Notes: generated from the sequence alone by a model not told the origin. Positions 1-12,244 are shown, numbered from the stretch's first letter. The stretch: DNA of 64,000 nucleotides from Tubiluchus corallicola (GCA_030141605.1 JAQGDQ010000038.1:372001-436000); one strand, 5' to 3'. Numbers and translations: made by a program.

Positions 1-898
1 AATATAGTTCATGCTGTATGTATTAGAGAGATGCTATTCTGCAAGAATCGCTAATGTTTGTTGTTATTGCAGCATTGGGTGTTTTTGTTCATTATAAACC
101 CAGAAAAATTTGTTGGGTCATAAAAGCAAACCCAAGTCATACAGTAATGCAATTAATGTAAAGTAAACATAAACATGTATAGTTTAAAAACCAGTAATTT
201 TAACAGTTTCATTTTCAGTATTAACTTGTTTTAGTAGTAATTTAAAGGAAACTATACTCTACCTTAAACTATAGTTCAAAACAATCTACCCTGCAAAATG
301 TTGAAAGGGAACATACTATTTTTTCAAGAATAACCAACGCGAAAGAATTATTACCAAAGAAAAATTAATTTCGCATTCGTGTAGTCAGTTCTTCTCTGTT
401 ACAAGCATTTCACCATTCACTAGTTTCTTAGTTACTTAGTTAGATGGACACTAGCACATGCATCTCTGAAACACATTGCACAAAAAGGGTGCTGTACCTC
501 TCAGTTCAATGGTGACAAAGCGCACACGTTTAACAGCTAATGCATGAGCACAGTGGTAAACTTGAAATTTGAATTTTAAATTTAAAATATGTCGAGTTTT
601 TTATATCACACTAAATGTTGTACAGTAGCCACTGTACATCAGTTTTAGCTTTCTCAAACACGTACAACATGCTCATGGAATGTCTGTGATGTTGAACATT
701 ATGTTCAGTTGTGATGTCATCACTAGTTCGGCTCGCCCACCATTAAGTTTTTAACCAATTATTTAATTATCAGGCATTGCTATAGTTAGTAAAATGTATA
801 CTTTTTACAACACTTCAAAATGTGGCACAACATGAAAAATCATTCTGTTCTCCTTTAAGATCTGAGCTTAAAATTAGTATTCATAACTAGTACCTTAC
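1..898. other. non-coding AT-rich stretch
   Basis: I see no exon with open frame plus splice sites here on either strand. If the L27-like exon at 899-1017 is real, this stretch would be the start of its downstream intron, running off the window. Confidence 0.5.
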
Positions 899-1017
899 CA
901 TAACGAGAGCGTGAAAGTCCGTACTTGTCAAGAGATTACGTAGAAACTTGTGATCCCCTTCTTCTGGTTTGATTTTAACTCGAATTTTATCAAATGATTC
1001 CAAGAGACATGATATGT
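899..1017 (-). CDS. isolated internal exon, possibly L27 domain of a MAGUK scaffold
   Basis: On the minus strand a pyrimidine-rich tract ending in TATAG precedes a 119-base block that is followed by a GTAAGG donor. Only one of its three frames is open, and it gives about 39 residues including LLESFDKIRVKIKPEEG and FLRNLLTSTDFHALVM. The pattern FLRxLLxSxxxHALV resembles the second L27 helix pair of membrane-associated guanylate kinases (MPP/PALS type), which hold polarity complexes together. The exon enters with two bases of a split codon and leaves in phase 0. I found no neighbouring exon within the window, so the assignment rests on this one block. It could instead be a chance exon-like match or another helical domain. 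Confidence 0.35.
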
Positions 1018-4000
1018 CTATAAAATTGTAATCAGATTAAAAACGTCAAATTAGAAAACTGAAGATTAGGAAGTAGTAATTAACAATATAAAACCATTAA
1101 AATTTAATTTTATAGCACAAAATGATATGACCTTCTTTTTGAACTTAATATCAACTATGCATTAGCTTACTGAGTTCATACTATTAAACAACAAAAAACT
1201 TGAAAATGTACTATTATACTCACTGCTACTTAAATTAACGTTAATGACGGGTTGTCCATTAGGAAATTGAAACAAGGTTGTTAATACATTTACAACTTTT
1301 GAAACAGACGAAAAACAAGAAGTACACAAATCGCAAGTTTGGTTAAACTGTGAATAAATGATATCATCTTTTTAAATAAGCTCAATTTTTTCAATTACCG
1401 AGATTGCGAAACAGTGATGTTATGGTAGCTTTTTTACTGTGGGGGAGAAACAACTAAACTACAAGAAATTGTGTGCCATTTTGTAGTTTCATTAAAAGCT
1501 GAGCCATATTATTGAAATTTGACTTAGAAGCCTGCATTCCAAATTTGATGAAACATACATATACTTTTTTGCTGATCTCAATACCCATACACAACTCTTT
1601 ACAAATCTCTTCAATTTGAAGCCATGTTTGCAAAGAGTAAAATTGGAGAAGAAAAACAGAAAGGCAATTTCCTCAGATATATTATTGTAGATTACAAGTA
1701 GTGAAACAAACTGAAATGTTTATCCATTAGCAAGACTTACTATGATCTCCTATAGGTGGTGTCGCTTTGTCTACAGACAACATCGCAGGCAGCATTGACG
1801 CTATACAACAAAGGCAAACCTCACCTGTTTCATCTTTCTTCTCTACTGAACATCTACAAAATAATTTTAGGTAAAATAAGTACACATAAATATAGATTAA
1901 TACCTCTGTACCTCTATTTGGAGTGTATTCTCTGTCCTAGCAAGCTAATATTGCAGCAAATTATAATGCACCTCCACAGTGCTGCACTAGATAGTGAAAT
2001 CACACAGCGATGTACACTTAATTTGAAAACGTGCTGTGCTTGAAATGGTTTCATCAGTGCTTTAACCCAAAAAATGTGCCATGTAACGCAGATGGAGCCA
2101 AACAGTTCACAGCTAATAATATCAACAGGCTCTCACTTACGAAGAGTGTTTATTTAGCATATTCATAACTCTCGGGTAACCCAGGAACAACAACAAACGA
2201 TGGCTGCTTCCAAATTTATGTGCATAAACAGACCCCATAATCAATGGCCTGTATTATGGCATGGTCATGGGCAGGTCTCTAGATATATTGTTCTACATGT
2301 TCATTAACAAAAAAAATCATGAAAAACACTTATAAAGTTTGCTACAAAGATTATTTTATAGTCTGAATGCTGTTACACACTCAGTTAAATACTGACAAGT
2401 GACATTTGAATAAAACAATATTACAAAATGCAACCCTAAACAGATATTCATAGAACACGGCCCTCTCACTCATCTGTTGCACACATGTGACGGGGAATTA
2501 ACCAATCAGTTAGCATTCTTTACATTCCTATGTGCCACTACAACACAGAATACTGGAAAACTTTTAATTAGTTTGGCTTCAAGTCAAATATTTGACCCAA
2601 GTTACTGGTGCCATTTCACTTACTTTCACATTTGCGATGAACTGCAGGGCATTCAGATATTTTTTATTTATTTAAACTTATTTTATTTAAAATTTAAATT
2701 TACATACTGTATGGATGATGATAATAGTGATAAAAATGCAAACATTTTATCAATGTGCCACGTATCAGTCGCAAAATGAAAAATAATCAGTTTACTTGAA
2801 TGAACTCCCACAATTTATGTTATTATTATAACAATGTAGACACTTCCACAAGAAGTTAAACATTTCTGAAGAGATGCAGCAGTCTCCTGTCTTTCAAATT
2901 GTATGTAAAAGTACCTGCCATTGTTAATGCCAGAAATAGAACAAAATCATTTCTAATTTTCATGCTCCTTACTACTGTTCAATTTTCTCATCTTACTTTG
3001 TGTCTTTAATTACCATAGTTTACATGTATTCTAAAATCAAACAATACTTTCCCTCAATTTAAACTATATACTAATTATGAAATTTGTTTTGGTGTTTTTA
3101 ATACATCAGTATTGCACCAAACATGGTCAGTAGCTACACAGTGTAAAGGGGCTACTGTAGGGTGAAGATTATATGTACATATTGAGAGAAGTAAAATTTA
3201 CATAGTGATTTGCTAGTGATTGAAGGTACATGTTGATGTTAGTCTTAAATCAAGCAGGTTATAAGTTTTCAGAGAAACGATTTACAGGTAGAGAATTGCA
3301 CGGACATGCTTAAGGGAAAAAGTGCATTGCGAGTTGGTATTATAAAGGCAATTTGTTCACTCGTGTCAGAAAGATAGACTTAGAAGATTATTTTAAACCA
3401 TTCATTTTATATGTGCATTGCAAGAGGCCTAAAACAGCAGTCACAATTTTTCACTCTTCAAAAAGCAAGCCACATAAAGCTTACCATAATTTATCGTGTA
3501 CTACATTATTTTCTGTTATTGTTCACCTCTGCTTGGAAAATTTATTGTAATTTTTTCAAGGCATCAGGCAAGTATTAATTCTACTACTTTACTTACTACA
3601 ACATTTTAACGGATACTTTCCAGCTTGCATGAAAGTAATAATACCACAATAGCATGTTCATCTGAATTGGACGAACAAAATATCAATGATTAAATGATAA
3701 ATCAAGGATTAACTCTCGTTCAACGATATAAGCTTTTTAGTTAAGGCTAATTTGTTGGAAGGTTTCCAGCTTGAAAAGTGAACCCCAGATTTTTTGGTCC
3801 CCAGACCAATACTTTAGACCAATAGGGAAACCTGGAACAAAAGGTATAACTGCTCTGGATTACGGAAACAGAAAGCATGTGAACTATTACTGATTTTGCA
3901 TTCTAAAGAGAAATAACTGGTAATATCACCCAAGCTACACCAGAAAGGAATTACAATTTGCGAAAAATTATATTGATCCCAAATCTGATCTATTCTATGA

Positions 4001-5579
4001 AACACATCATTTTTTATAAACATTTATTTGAAATAACTGCCTTTGGCAAAAAGCAAACAAATGCTGATCAAGTTGACTCAGGCTGCAATATTTAAAGGAG
4101 TGCAGTTTAACAGCAAAAACATGTTTATCACAAAATATACATAACTATTCCAATTGTTAATTAAAATGATTAAAATGCATAGATGAATCAATATATTGCT
4201 CAAATACGATGGTGTTTTATTCATAATGTGGGTCGAAGTTATTTATATTAAAAAGTAATGTGTTTGTCTGGTATAGGTTTGTTAGTCGTTCTTTGAGTTC
4301 CTCTTTACTAACAACATGTGACGGACAAACGAGCAAAAATGTTTAATATTTTCAATTTGAAAACCACAGATGCAACATTACCCGTTTCATTTTTTGTTAT
4401 CTGACAATAATGACAACATTTATCTGTCTCATATGTTGACACAATATGCAAGAATGTATAATATGCGATTACATACTGCTGTTAGTTAAGTATTTATTCA
4501 CTCAATAATAAATATCAATATGTTTAACTTGGTAAGAGAGACAGGGTGGAGAAAGAGCAAACAGTCACCAAGTATCTATCCATCACTCATGCATACGGTA
4601 TAAGTTTATCGTATTAGCAGCGATGTGGAAAAAAAGTGCTTCACAACTAAATTAATGGCATCCATAGCCTGGAGAATGGACGAATCGTTTAGGGAAAATT
4701 ATCGTTTATGCCACATAAAATAGACGTTTTCAACAAATTTAGAATCGCAGAACACTAAACTCAGCTTTGCAGCTAGCAAGACTTAGCTTCAGTCAGGGCC
4801 ATAATCAGTCAAATTAATAAGGGATGGTAACCATTTCTTAATTACTTATGGATTGTAAACTCATCTGGGTGGGCAGCAGTCAATTTTAAGTGTACTACTA
4901 CTGGAATTGACTGTCACTGTAAAATTTAACCAAACATTGGGGTCCTGGGTTTCTAAATTTGGCGTAATGCTTTAAACTATACGCAAGTGTACTAAAATTA
5001 AATTTTATTTTCACAGCTTATTAGAAAAAATCATTTACTTAGTCATTCACGCAATAATATTAATATACACTACACACTTAACTGTTCGTATCTTTGTGCA
5101 CTGAAAGCAGGCTACAATATGGAACATCATAGATTATTTTCCAGTTATTGTGACTACAGTTCCGGCGCGACTCCACGATCTCATCAACACAGTGTAACGT
5201 TACAACAATTCTTACTACGATTAGCTATAATGCTACTCACCAAGCAAATATATGTAATTAAAGAACACAACTTGTTCCTCAACCCCACTACGGCCAAATT
5301 AAACATATTACTATAAAATATAAAAAATAATAATTAATTTCAGAATATAGAGAGGGAGGTCATTTTTTAAAAATGGCATGGCCATAAAATAGACAAAGAC
5401 TCTGAAAAACAATAGACAATTACTTAAGAGTAGACTGCTGTGCCGGACTTCTCTAAATCTAACTATAATTGTTTTATTGGAATATGAAAACAATTTATAT
5501 CAACTTATGTGAATTATTGAATTTCGTACTACTTAAGCTTCTGTTTGGGTGCTGAAACAAAACACTAATTCCAACTTAG
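1018..5579. other. long non-coding stretch
   Basis: AT-rich sequence with only short ORFs that lack family resemblance or coherent splice sites. A small CpG-containing patch near 5160-5190 is the only compositional change I noticed. It could be the intron or 5' flank of the minus-strand gene suggested at 899-1017, but nothing proves this. Confidence 0.45.
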
Positions 5580-6570
5580 TGCCATTGCTTCAAACTTCTT
5601 GGCACTACTAAAACAGAAAACATGTCAAATACTTAGGAATGTATTTTACAAACAATGGTTCATATACAATTCAAAGCACCGTGACGCAATAAAAAACAAA
5701 ACATTGGGGCATTACTTAAATTAAATCAGCAATATTTCATTACAGTATTGATTTAAATATCCTTCTTTACCGACTTAAATCCCTAGTCTAACCAGTAGCA
5801 CTTTATGGCTGCAAAATCTTTTGTCAGTCTGTTATCACCGAACTACATAAGACATGACTGACAACACAGAAAAACATTTAAAGACGTACAATCAATTTGA
5901 TTCGAGCACATTCAGAATAAATTCTCAAAGTAGGCTTTAAGCATCCAGGGAAGTGCTTCCGATATGGCGTGTAAAGCTGAATTAGGCATATAGCAACTGC
6001 TAATTAAAGCATTTACAATTCTTTACAAATATCTACTAATGACTGTCACACATAAAACCTAGAAACACGCTATTTAAATGTGTGTGTAGTTGCCAGTCTC
6101 AGAATGAAGTGGAACAGCTTTGCACAATTTCCATAATTTCTAACCTATTGTGCAGATGAAATTGATAAAATATGTCTCAGTCGAAGAACAAAAAATGACA
6201 TGAAATCAGGATACAGAAGATTATTTTTTACAGAGATACATAATTATGTTAAACAAAATGGTGGCAAAACAAATGAAGATTTTATGGACTGTAAAAATCA
6301 TATTCTATGAATTATTAGAAGACTATTTAAAAATTTTTCCAATGAGAAACAGAGACAAAGCATTACGTGTCAGTGACCATGACATGGAAATAGAACGTGG
6401 TAGATACAAAAATAAAAAAGAGGATAAAAGGCTTCCACAATACTGTAACAACAACATTCTTAAATCAATAGAAAACGAATTACATTCCCTTTTTTACCCG
6501 TCCTTTGTTCAAAGACATTAGACAAAACTATGAGCATAAAATATGTAATCTATCTTTTCAAAAAAAGTAA
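5580..6570 (+). mobile_element. decayed non-LTR retrotransposon (LINE) fragment
   Basis: Conceptual translation with stops and frame changes gives pieces typical of the region after the reverse transcriptase core of LINEs: VKYLGMYFTNNGSY from about 5624, then LLYRLKSLV-stop-PVALYGCKIF near 5760-5822. Further on, an open stretch (6246-6521) contains RVSDHDMEIERGRYKNKKEDK followed by a CysxxCys-like remnant and ENELHSLFYP, the usual C-terminal tail of such polyproteins. Multiple in-frame stops show the copy is dead. Family assignment beyond non-LTR is not possible by eye. Confidence 0.6.
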
Positions 6571-6679
6571 TGTATAGTGATGTGGTTTTTTTCTAAATAC
6601 AAATCCAGACCTTATTCTCTGGAAAATATTTAAATTAATGCGGTTAAAAAAGAGCAGTTATACCTTTGAGGTAATGTGA

Positions 6680-6825
6680 TTATGTAATTAATTTATGTAG
6701 TGGTATGTTTAACTATCGTGACTACGTGATTTATTTGTATTGTGATCATGTTTTACTATTCTGATTTTGTAATTAATTTGTATTGCGACCATGTTTAACC
6801 GTTGTGATTATGTAATTTAATTAGT
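6680..6825. repeat. degenerate 43-bp tandem repeat
   Basis: Three and a half head-to-tail units of 42-43 bases, each of the form TTATGTAATTAATTTGTATTG then a GACCATGTTTAAC-like segment ending TTGTGA. The units differ by several substitutions. The block lies directly downstream of the decayed LINE and may be part of its 3' untranslated tail, which appears to end near 7020 in an ATTGAATTGAG-type sequence. Confidence 0.65.
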
Positions 6826-7184
6826 TCTTATTAAATTTTTATTAGATCTTAGTGGTTGTGATCTAATCAGTTTTTTATTTGATACCTATAAGTGTTATAT
6901 TATAGTACATTTTAATTTCTCTATATTTTGTCTGTGCAATAATTTTAATAACTGATGTTTGTGCGAAGATATCTCACTGTATTTGTACAAATAAGCCTAA
7001 TATTAATTGAATTGAGTTGTGATATATTTAATAATAGTCTTGGTAATAATTCGCATCATTTTTCACTATAATTTATCATCACGTGCATAAATATAAGTAT
7101 AAATATGTAGATTTCGAAACTCACAATTTCTACTTGATTCTAATTCTTTTTCTGGTAGAGTATGCTCACTGGGGGCAAGCATTC

Positions 7185-7829
7185 TCTGCTAGGGGGATCA
7201 TCAACCATTCGAGTTCGAATTCGTTTCGATCCTAAAATTATAGACTAGAGTAATTTAGTATTTCAAACACATTGTTTCTTCATCAATAAAATATTTGAAA
7301 CGTCCTGCAATTAGCATAATTTAGCTGTGATTTCATTTTACAATTTTTAAATAAATTATGTGGTTTTGCTGCAAAATATTAACTAGAAAAGAAAAAACAT
7401 TTTGCTGGAAAAATTCTTCAATTTAGTTGTTGATTCTAGAATTAGAGGTAGTTGTAGATTCTAAAACTGTTTAAAGAGCGGTCACGTCTTGACATTCGTA
7501 AATATTCATTTTATGTGAGAGTTGTGAATGAATGGAATAATCTGCCTGCCATGATGGTTGCGCACCAACCACAGTAAAGTTTAAATCGTTAGTCGACAAA
7601 TATTTTGCCGAAAAATATGGGATTTCTATGAGTGTACTCGCTTAACCCCTAATCATGACAGCAGAACAGTATAACAGAACAAAATCAAGTAAATAGTCAT
7701 GATCTTTGTAACACCACTTTTCATTGGAAGTGCAAACCCTTGTTTGAAAATTTTTCAATCTCAATTCAATTTCGAGAGTCATACATTCGATTCGGCTCGA
7801 ATTCGGCTTCTGGTAAGAAATGCTCTTTT
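7185..7829. mobile_element. diverged MITE copy interrupted by a LINE remnant
   Basis: The two flanks match the better-preserved MITE at 10405-10724. The left part shares TTGAAACG..GTGCAATTAGC-type sequence and GCATAATTTAGCTG. The right part shares AGAACAAAATCAA, ATGATCTTTGTAA and the TTCGATTCGGCTCGAATTCG region ending in CTTCTGGTA. About 250 bases in the middle have no counterpart in the other copy and include the LINE fragment at 7474-7645, implying nested insertion. The termini are eroded and I see no clear target duplication. Confidence 0.5.
7474..7645 (+). mobile_element. LINE C-terminal fragment nested in a MITE
   Basis: Translation gives RLDIRKYSFYVRVVNEWNNL followed by PA, then, after a one-frame change, APTTVKFKSLVDKYFAEKYG and a stop at 7643-7645. 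The motif R..KYSF..RVVN.WN.LP..V..A..V..FK..VDKY is the common C-terminus of many animal non-LTR retrotransposons. The frameshift makes it non-functional. Confidence 0.6.
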
Positions 7830-8031
7830 TTAATAATCATAATATCAAATAGGGTTTTCTTTTAAGTCTCAAGCTTGCGGGAATAAGTTGTACGCAAACG
7901 CCACAATCAATTTTAACGCTTTTTCAACTTTTCCAGTATGCGCACGTGAGCATTCCGTCAATGGCGTCAATTTAACGATGTGCACTCGATGACAAAAAGG
8001 TTTGAAAAAAGTTTCTAACGTGCGGTAAATC

Positions 8032-8772
8032 ATGGATATAAGACCTAATAACACGATTTACATTAACAATCTGAATGAGAAGATAAAAAAGGACGAACTA
8101 AAGAAGTCTTTGTATGCTATTTTTTCCCAATTTGGTCAGATACTTGACATTATTGCTCTGAAAACTTTGAAAATGCGAGGTCAAGCATTTGTTATATTCA
8201 AAGAAATAAATAGTGCTACTAATGCTCTGCGGTCAATGCAGGGCTTTCCATTTTATGACAAGCCAATGAGGATTAATTATTCAAAAACTGACTCTGACAT
8301 CATTGCTAAACAGAAGGGCACGTATGTCGAACGTATAAAGGCACCAAGACCAAAACGCGATGAACAGGTTTCGAAAAAAGAGAGGAAACGCATGGCTCAA
8401 CGAGCAAAAGAGAACCAAGCTTTGGAAATGAACAAACAGCAGTCGCAGGCGCATGGTGGATTTGCACAGAGAATCCCTTCCCAACCAGTTGGGCAGCCGC
8501 CAGCTGTGCAGGCACCAGCTGTTATGCCTGAGCAACCACCGAACTTGATTCTTTTCCTCACAAACTTACCAGAGGAAACTAATGAAATGATGTTATCAAT
8601 GTTATTCAACCAATTTCCTGGATTTAAAGAAGTGCGGTTAGTTCCTGGCCGGCACGATATTGCATTTGTGGAATTTGAAAATGAGATGCAATCTTCTGCA
8701 GCTAAGGATGCACTTCAGGGATTTAAAATTACACCAACACATGCCATGAAAATTTCATTTGCTAAAAAATAA
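8032..8772 (+). CDS. SNRPA: SNF-type U1A/U2B'' spliceosomal RNA-binding protein
   Basis: This 246-residue protein binds stem-loops of U1 and/or U2 snRNA in the nucleus as part of the snRNPs. It has the full family layout: RRM1 at about residues 7-86 with RNP2 IYINNL and RNP1 RGQAFVIF, a Lys/Arg-rich then Gln/Pro-rich linker (about 95-168), and RRM2 at about 170-246 with LFLTNL and HDIAFVEF. The helix-capping region [18 protein letters not shown] is strongly conserved. The ATG is preceded in frame by a TAA at 8026-8028, fixing the start. Unlike vertebrate SNRPA the coding region has no intron. The stop codon overlaps an AATAAA. Many invertebrates have one SNF protein doing both U1A and U2B'' jobs, so the symbol marks the family rather than strict orthology. 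Confidence 0.93.
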   Translation: MDIRPNNTIYINNLNEKIKKDELKKSLYAIFSQFGQILDIIALKTLKMRGQAFVIFKEINSATNALRSMQGFPFYDKPMRINYSKTDSDIIAKQKGTYVERIKAPRPKRDEQVSKKERKRMAQRAKENQALEMNKQQSQAHGGFAQRIPSQPVGQPPAVQAPAVMPEQPPNLILFLTNLPEETNEMMLSMLFNQFPGFKEVRLVPGRHDIAFVEFENEMQSSAAKDALQGFKITPTHAMKISFAKK

Positions 8773-10090
8773 AATTGCAGAATTGCTTGCTAAAATGTAC
8801 ATAATATTCGTAGATAATGTACATATTTTTGTACGTCAGTTAACATACACTGTGACAACTTATTAACTTACTGTGCTATGGCGCAGTTTATCTCACCTTG
8901 ATACCTAGTTTGAATCAGACCTTTTCTTTTACAGTAACTCTTGACATTAGAAAAAGTTTTTGTAAAAATACCACCAAAAATTGTAGTACACAGTATTTTA
9001 ATTGCTATAATTCTTCTACGTATTTCTAAATTGTAAATAAGAATAATTACATAAAATCTCTGTTTTACCATAACCATACTACTTTTCTTATGTGAATCCA
9101 ATTAACAATGATTTATTATGATTTGTGAACAAAGTGTAGTTCCTCAGTGTGACAGGAAACAAAGAATGTGCATTAAAACGCTTGTGCATTATAGAATTCA
9201 TGAATTTTGCATAAAACACTACTTTTTGTCTTTTAATTTTGCAATGTATGTATTGTGGACGATTAAATGTTCAAGATTTCTCATGTTGATATTTGTTTAT
9301 AACATAAGCCGAATATTAATATGAAACAAAAAAAGTTGAATTTGCTAGGACTTACTATTATCTGCATACTTACAGATGAAGATGTATTATACCTGTTAAT
9401 GACACTAAGCTTTTAATTCCCAAAATCCTTGATATTTTATTAATTTTTGATGTCGAAGTTGGGCAGTGTTAAAAAAGTTAATATTTAGAGGAATGAGCTA
9501 TGATATTGAAACTTATACCAGAACATCATGTTCTGTTAATATTCTGCATGTTCAACATGTACATACTGAGCATTCCTGCCTTATTATAGTAATTTGAATT
9601 GTATTTCTGAATGTCGTAAATTGAAATAGTCCACGATTGAAAATGTATAGATATTTTGGGTTTTTAAATTCTCTTTCAAATTAAATTTCTGTCTTGGAGT
9701 CATGAATTTATTGCAGTGTACATTATACCTAAAATGCATAATGCTGAAGTATATGTGTTTTTCCATTCGAAAGAATATTGCATTGCAAGTTTTGCCTTTA
9801 ACTTCAAAATTTCCAGATGGATTGTAACTGTAACTCACTTACATGTAGTCCTATGGCAGTAGTCATTTTAGTGTAAGGGCCATGATTAATAAACTTTCTT
9901 TGAAGAAAAATTATGTATAACTGTATTATATTTTGTGCAATATTTTGTTGAAATTGCAAGTCAACATATTTGTGAATTACCTGAAAGATTTTTCGTGGAA
10001 AGATACTGAATAAGTTACTACTACCTGAACAAGAAACTTATGTTGGGATCAGTTAATCATTATGGCCTTAATATTAAAATGACGGTTGGA
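8773..10090. other. 3' flank of the U1A-like gene
   Basis: No coding region is supported here. An AATAAA hexamer overlaps the stop codon (8768-8773), and another lies at 9888-9893. Either could serve as poly(A) signal, the second giving a 3' UTR of about 1.1 kb. Remaining ORFs are short and AT-driven. Confidence 0.45.
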
Positions 10091-10159
10091 ATACTGCCTG
10101 GATTTGAACAAAGCTCGTTCTGCTTACAAAGCAGTTGCCTTGGATCATTAGGCCACTAT
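10091..10159 (-). repeat. tRNA-like sequence (pseudogene or SINE head)
   Basis: Read on the minus strand there is an A-box-like AGTGGCCTAATGATCC, an anticodon arm CTGC-TTTGTAA-GCAG (anticodon TGT, Thr-like) and a B-box-like GTTCAAATCC. The acceptor arms pair at only about five of seven positions and the T stem is imperfect. It is therefore more likely a tRNA-derived repeat than a working tRNA gene. Confidence 0.5.
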
Positions 10160-10394
10160 ATTCCCAGTGACTGAGGCTGTTGGAAAATTCATCACTTATA
10201 GCTTTTGCTAAATATTACATTGGATGCCTTTTGCAACCACCTAAAAATTACATTTTGCTGGTCACGGTGACAGTCAATGTCAGCCATTATTAATAATATA
10301 TAATATTACTATGTAATGGTGACGGCCGTAACAACTGCAGTGTTAGTGTCATTTGGAACCAATTATTTATCATTATCAGTTATATATATGCGAG

Positions 10395-10734
10395 ATGCGT
10401 AGTAGGGGTGAGCACCGAACTTGAACGAGTTTTTTTTATTTCAAATTCGACTCGAATCAAAATTATAGATTCGAATAATTTTGCACTTCAGACACAAGTT
10501 CTTTGTCATTAAACATGTTTGAAACAGCGTGCAATTAGCATAATTTAGCTGCAGTTTCTGTGCAAAATTTTTAACAAACTAGTAGTTCTTTTACTGCAGA
10601 ACAAAATCAACTAATATGCATGATCTTTGTAAGACTACTTGTTCGAAAATCTTTCAAACTCAAATCGAAACCTGAAATTCGGTTCGATTCGAATTTGCTT
10701 TCTGGTAGAGAAAGCTCACCCTTAATGCGTAGTA
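10395..10734. mobile_element. 320-bp MITE with 10-bp target-site duplication
   Basis: The element (10405-10724) starts GGGGTGAGC and ends GCTCACCCTTA, giving a short terminal inverted repeat GGGTGAGC. Sub-terminal TTCGAATCGAA-like motifs lie on both sides. It is bracketed by the direct repeat ATGCGTAGTA at 10395-10404 and 10725-10734. It has no coding capacity. A 9-10 bp duplication is usual for Mutator-like elements, but the superfamily is an inference. Confidence 0.72.
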
Positions 10735-10864
10735 ATTGCGTGACACTTACTGTCTCTGATACAGTATTTGTGGGCAATGGTCGAAGGTAGAATGCCGGCA
10801 GAGTAACGACAAGATTGAACGTTTTGCGCCATGTTTGCGTGTTATCTTACACCAGTTCTATATT

Positions 10865-12196
10865 TACAGTGTAGGGAGCCGAGTAGACCACTAGCCCAAG
10901 TAGGACGCGGCGTACATGGGCTAGCCCAAGTAGGACACTAGAGACAGGTCGCGAATTGAGTCGTTAAGTGTACTGACACCGTCCGTTGTGCTTGTTTATG
11001 TAATAATAATAATTAAAAACGTTAGTACACGTTGAATAACTTATTATACATCTATTAAAATAAAAGAATTTTTTCTGAGCTGCTAGAACGGACAATAATA
11101 AATTTGGTTTCGATATTAATGTTGTTGAAGTGAAAAAAACACTTTTTTGCGAATTCAACATTTGTTTAAGGTGTATCATTTTTGATTTTGTCTCACTTCA
11201 CAAACAGGTGATCCGTTTCACTACCTCTTGAGCAAGTAATTGTTTTCTTATAAGCAAACGTTCTAGCGATCTATGTGTCCTACATGGGCTAGCAAGCCAT
11301 CTAGGACAGTGTCCTACATGGGCTAGCGAGCCATGTAGGACAGTGCCCTACATGTTACAATACTACTGATAATATTAAAACGATAATTAGTTTTCTTAAA
11401 TGTTAAAAATTACTTCTTGGTGTTGTGAAGGCTTAGCAGCATCTGTCTCATTTTTAAATTTGCAATTATTTCTGTAATAACTGTGTGCAGAATTTCTCTC
11501 TTTAAAGCATTAGATACTAGGTTTAATGTTATGATGATATTAATGGAGTTAATTATAATGATGAAATTATTGTAAGAAATGCATTTGTAAATTGCCAAGG
11601 AATGGCCATTTCTAAAAGAAATTTTGATACTGCCGAGCACCGCGAGGAGGTCGAGAGGTTGGACTTAATTAGCACAGCAAAAATTTTTCTGATGGCTACC
11701 TTGCCTTTGAAGCGATCAGTTTATGCCCACTCATACATACACACAGTGATTGCTTATTTCAGTTCAAAATCAATTTTCGTTTTGTTTCGAAAATATCAGT
11801 TTGTTCATAGGGCAACATCGCTATAACAAACCAATTTTTTTCATCCACACTGAGGATTTGAAATTAATATTAGAAAAATTTAACAGCTGCATTTTTATAA
11901 ACATGTTTATGCAATTCAAGTAGCAAAATATTTGACTGAATTAGCAATGCACTTTCACAGAATGCAATACAAAATGAAAATAAGTATGACTATGGAAACA
12001 ATAATAACAATAACAATAATTAACAAAATGAAGAAACTTTCACAGAATTTTCAAAAATTTGACAAAATTACCGATTCTCGACAAAAATCGCTAGTGTCCT
12101 ACTTTGGCTGCCCATGTAGGACACTACTTTTAGCGCATCGGTTTTACCGGAAGTGGTCTACTTGGGCTAGTGGTCTACTCGGCTCCCTACATACAG
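10865..12196. mobile_element. 1.32-kb non-autonomous DNA transposon with 34-bp terminal inverted repeats
   Basis: Positions 10870-10903 and 12158-12191 are perfect inverted copies (34 bases, starting TGTAGGGAGCC). The direct repeat TACAG flanks the element at 10865-10869 and 12192-12196. A sub-terminal GTAGGACACTA occurs at 10930-10940. Near the right end an inverted pair TAGTGTCCTAC / GTAGGACACTA sits at 12092-12102 and 12116-12126. No transposase-like ORF is visible inside, so the element would need a helper. Superfamily is unassigned: the 5-bp duplication and the TGTAGGG end do not let me choose. Confidence 0.75.
11275..11353. repeat. tandem 34-bp palindromes inside the transposon
   Basis: Two adjacent 34-base units (11275-11308, 11309-11342) and a partial third each read TGTCCTACATGGGCTAGC then AGCCATSTAGGACAG. 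Each unit can fold into a hairpin. They share the TAGGACA / TGTCCTA word with the sub-terminal motifs, suggesting binding sites for the same protein. Confidence 0.7.
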
Positions 12197-12244
12197 ATTT
12201 TAACTGTTGAGCGAAAGGCGGATTACGTTCAAAAGGTTAATGTT

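Noticed and set aside
8281-8609. Minus-strand ORFs opposite the U1A-like gene
   Set aside because: Antisense shadows of a clearly conserved plus-strand protein.
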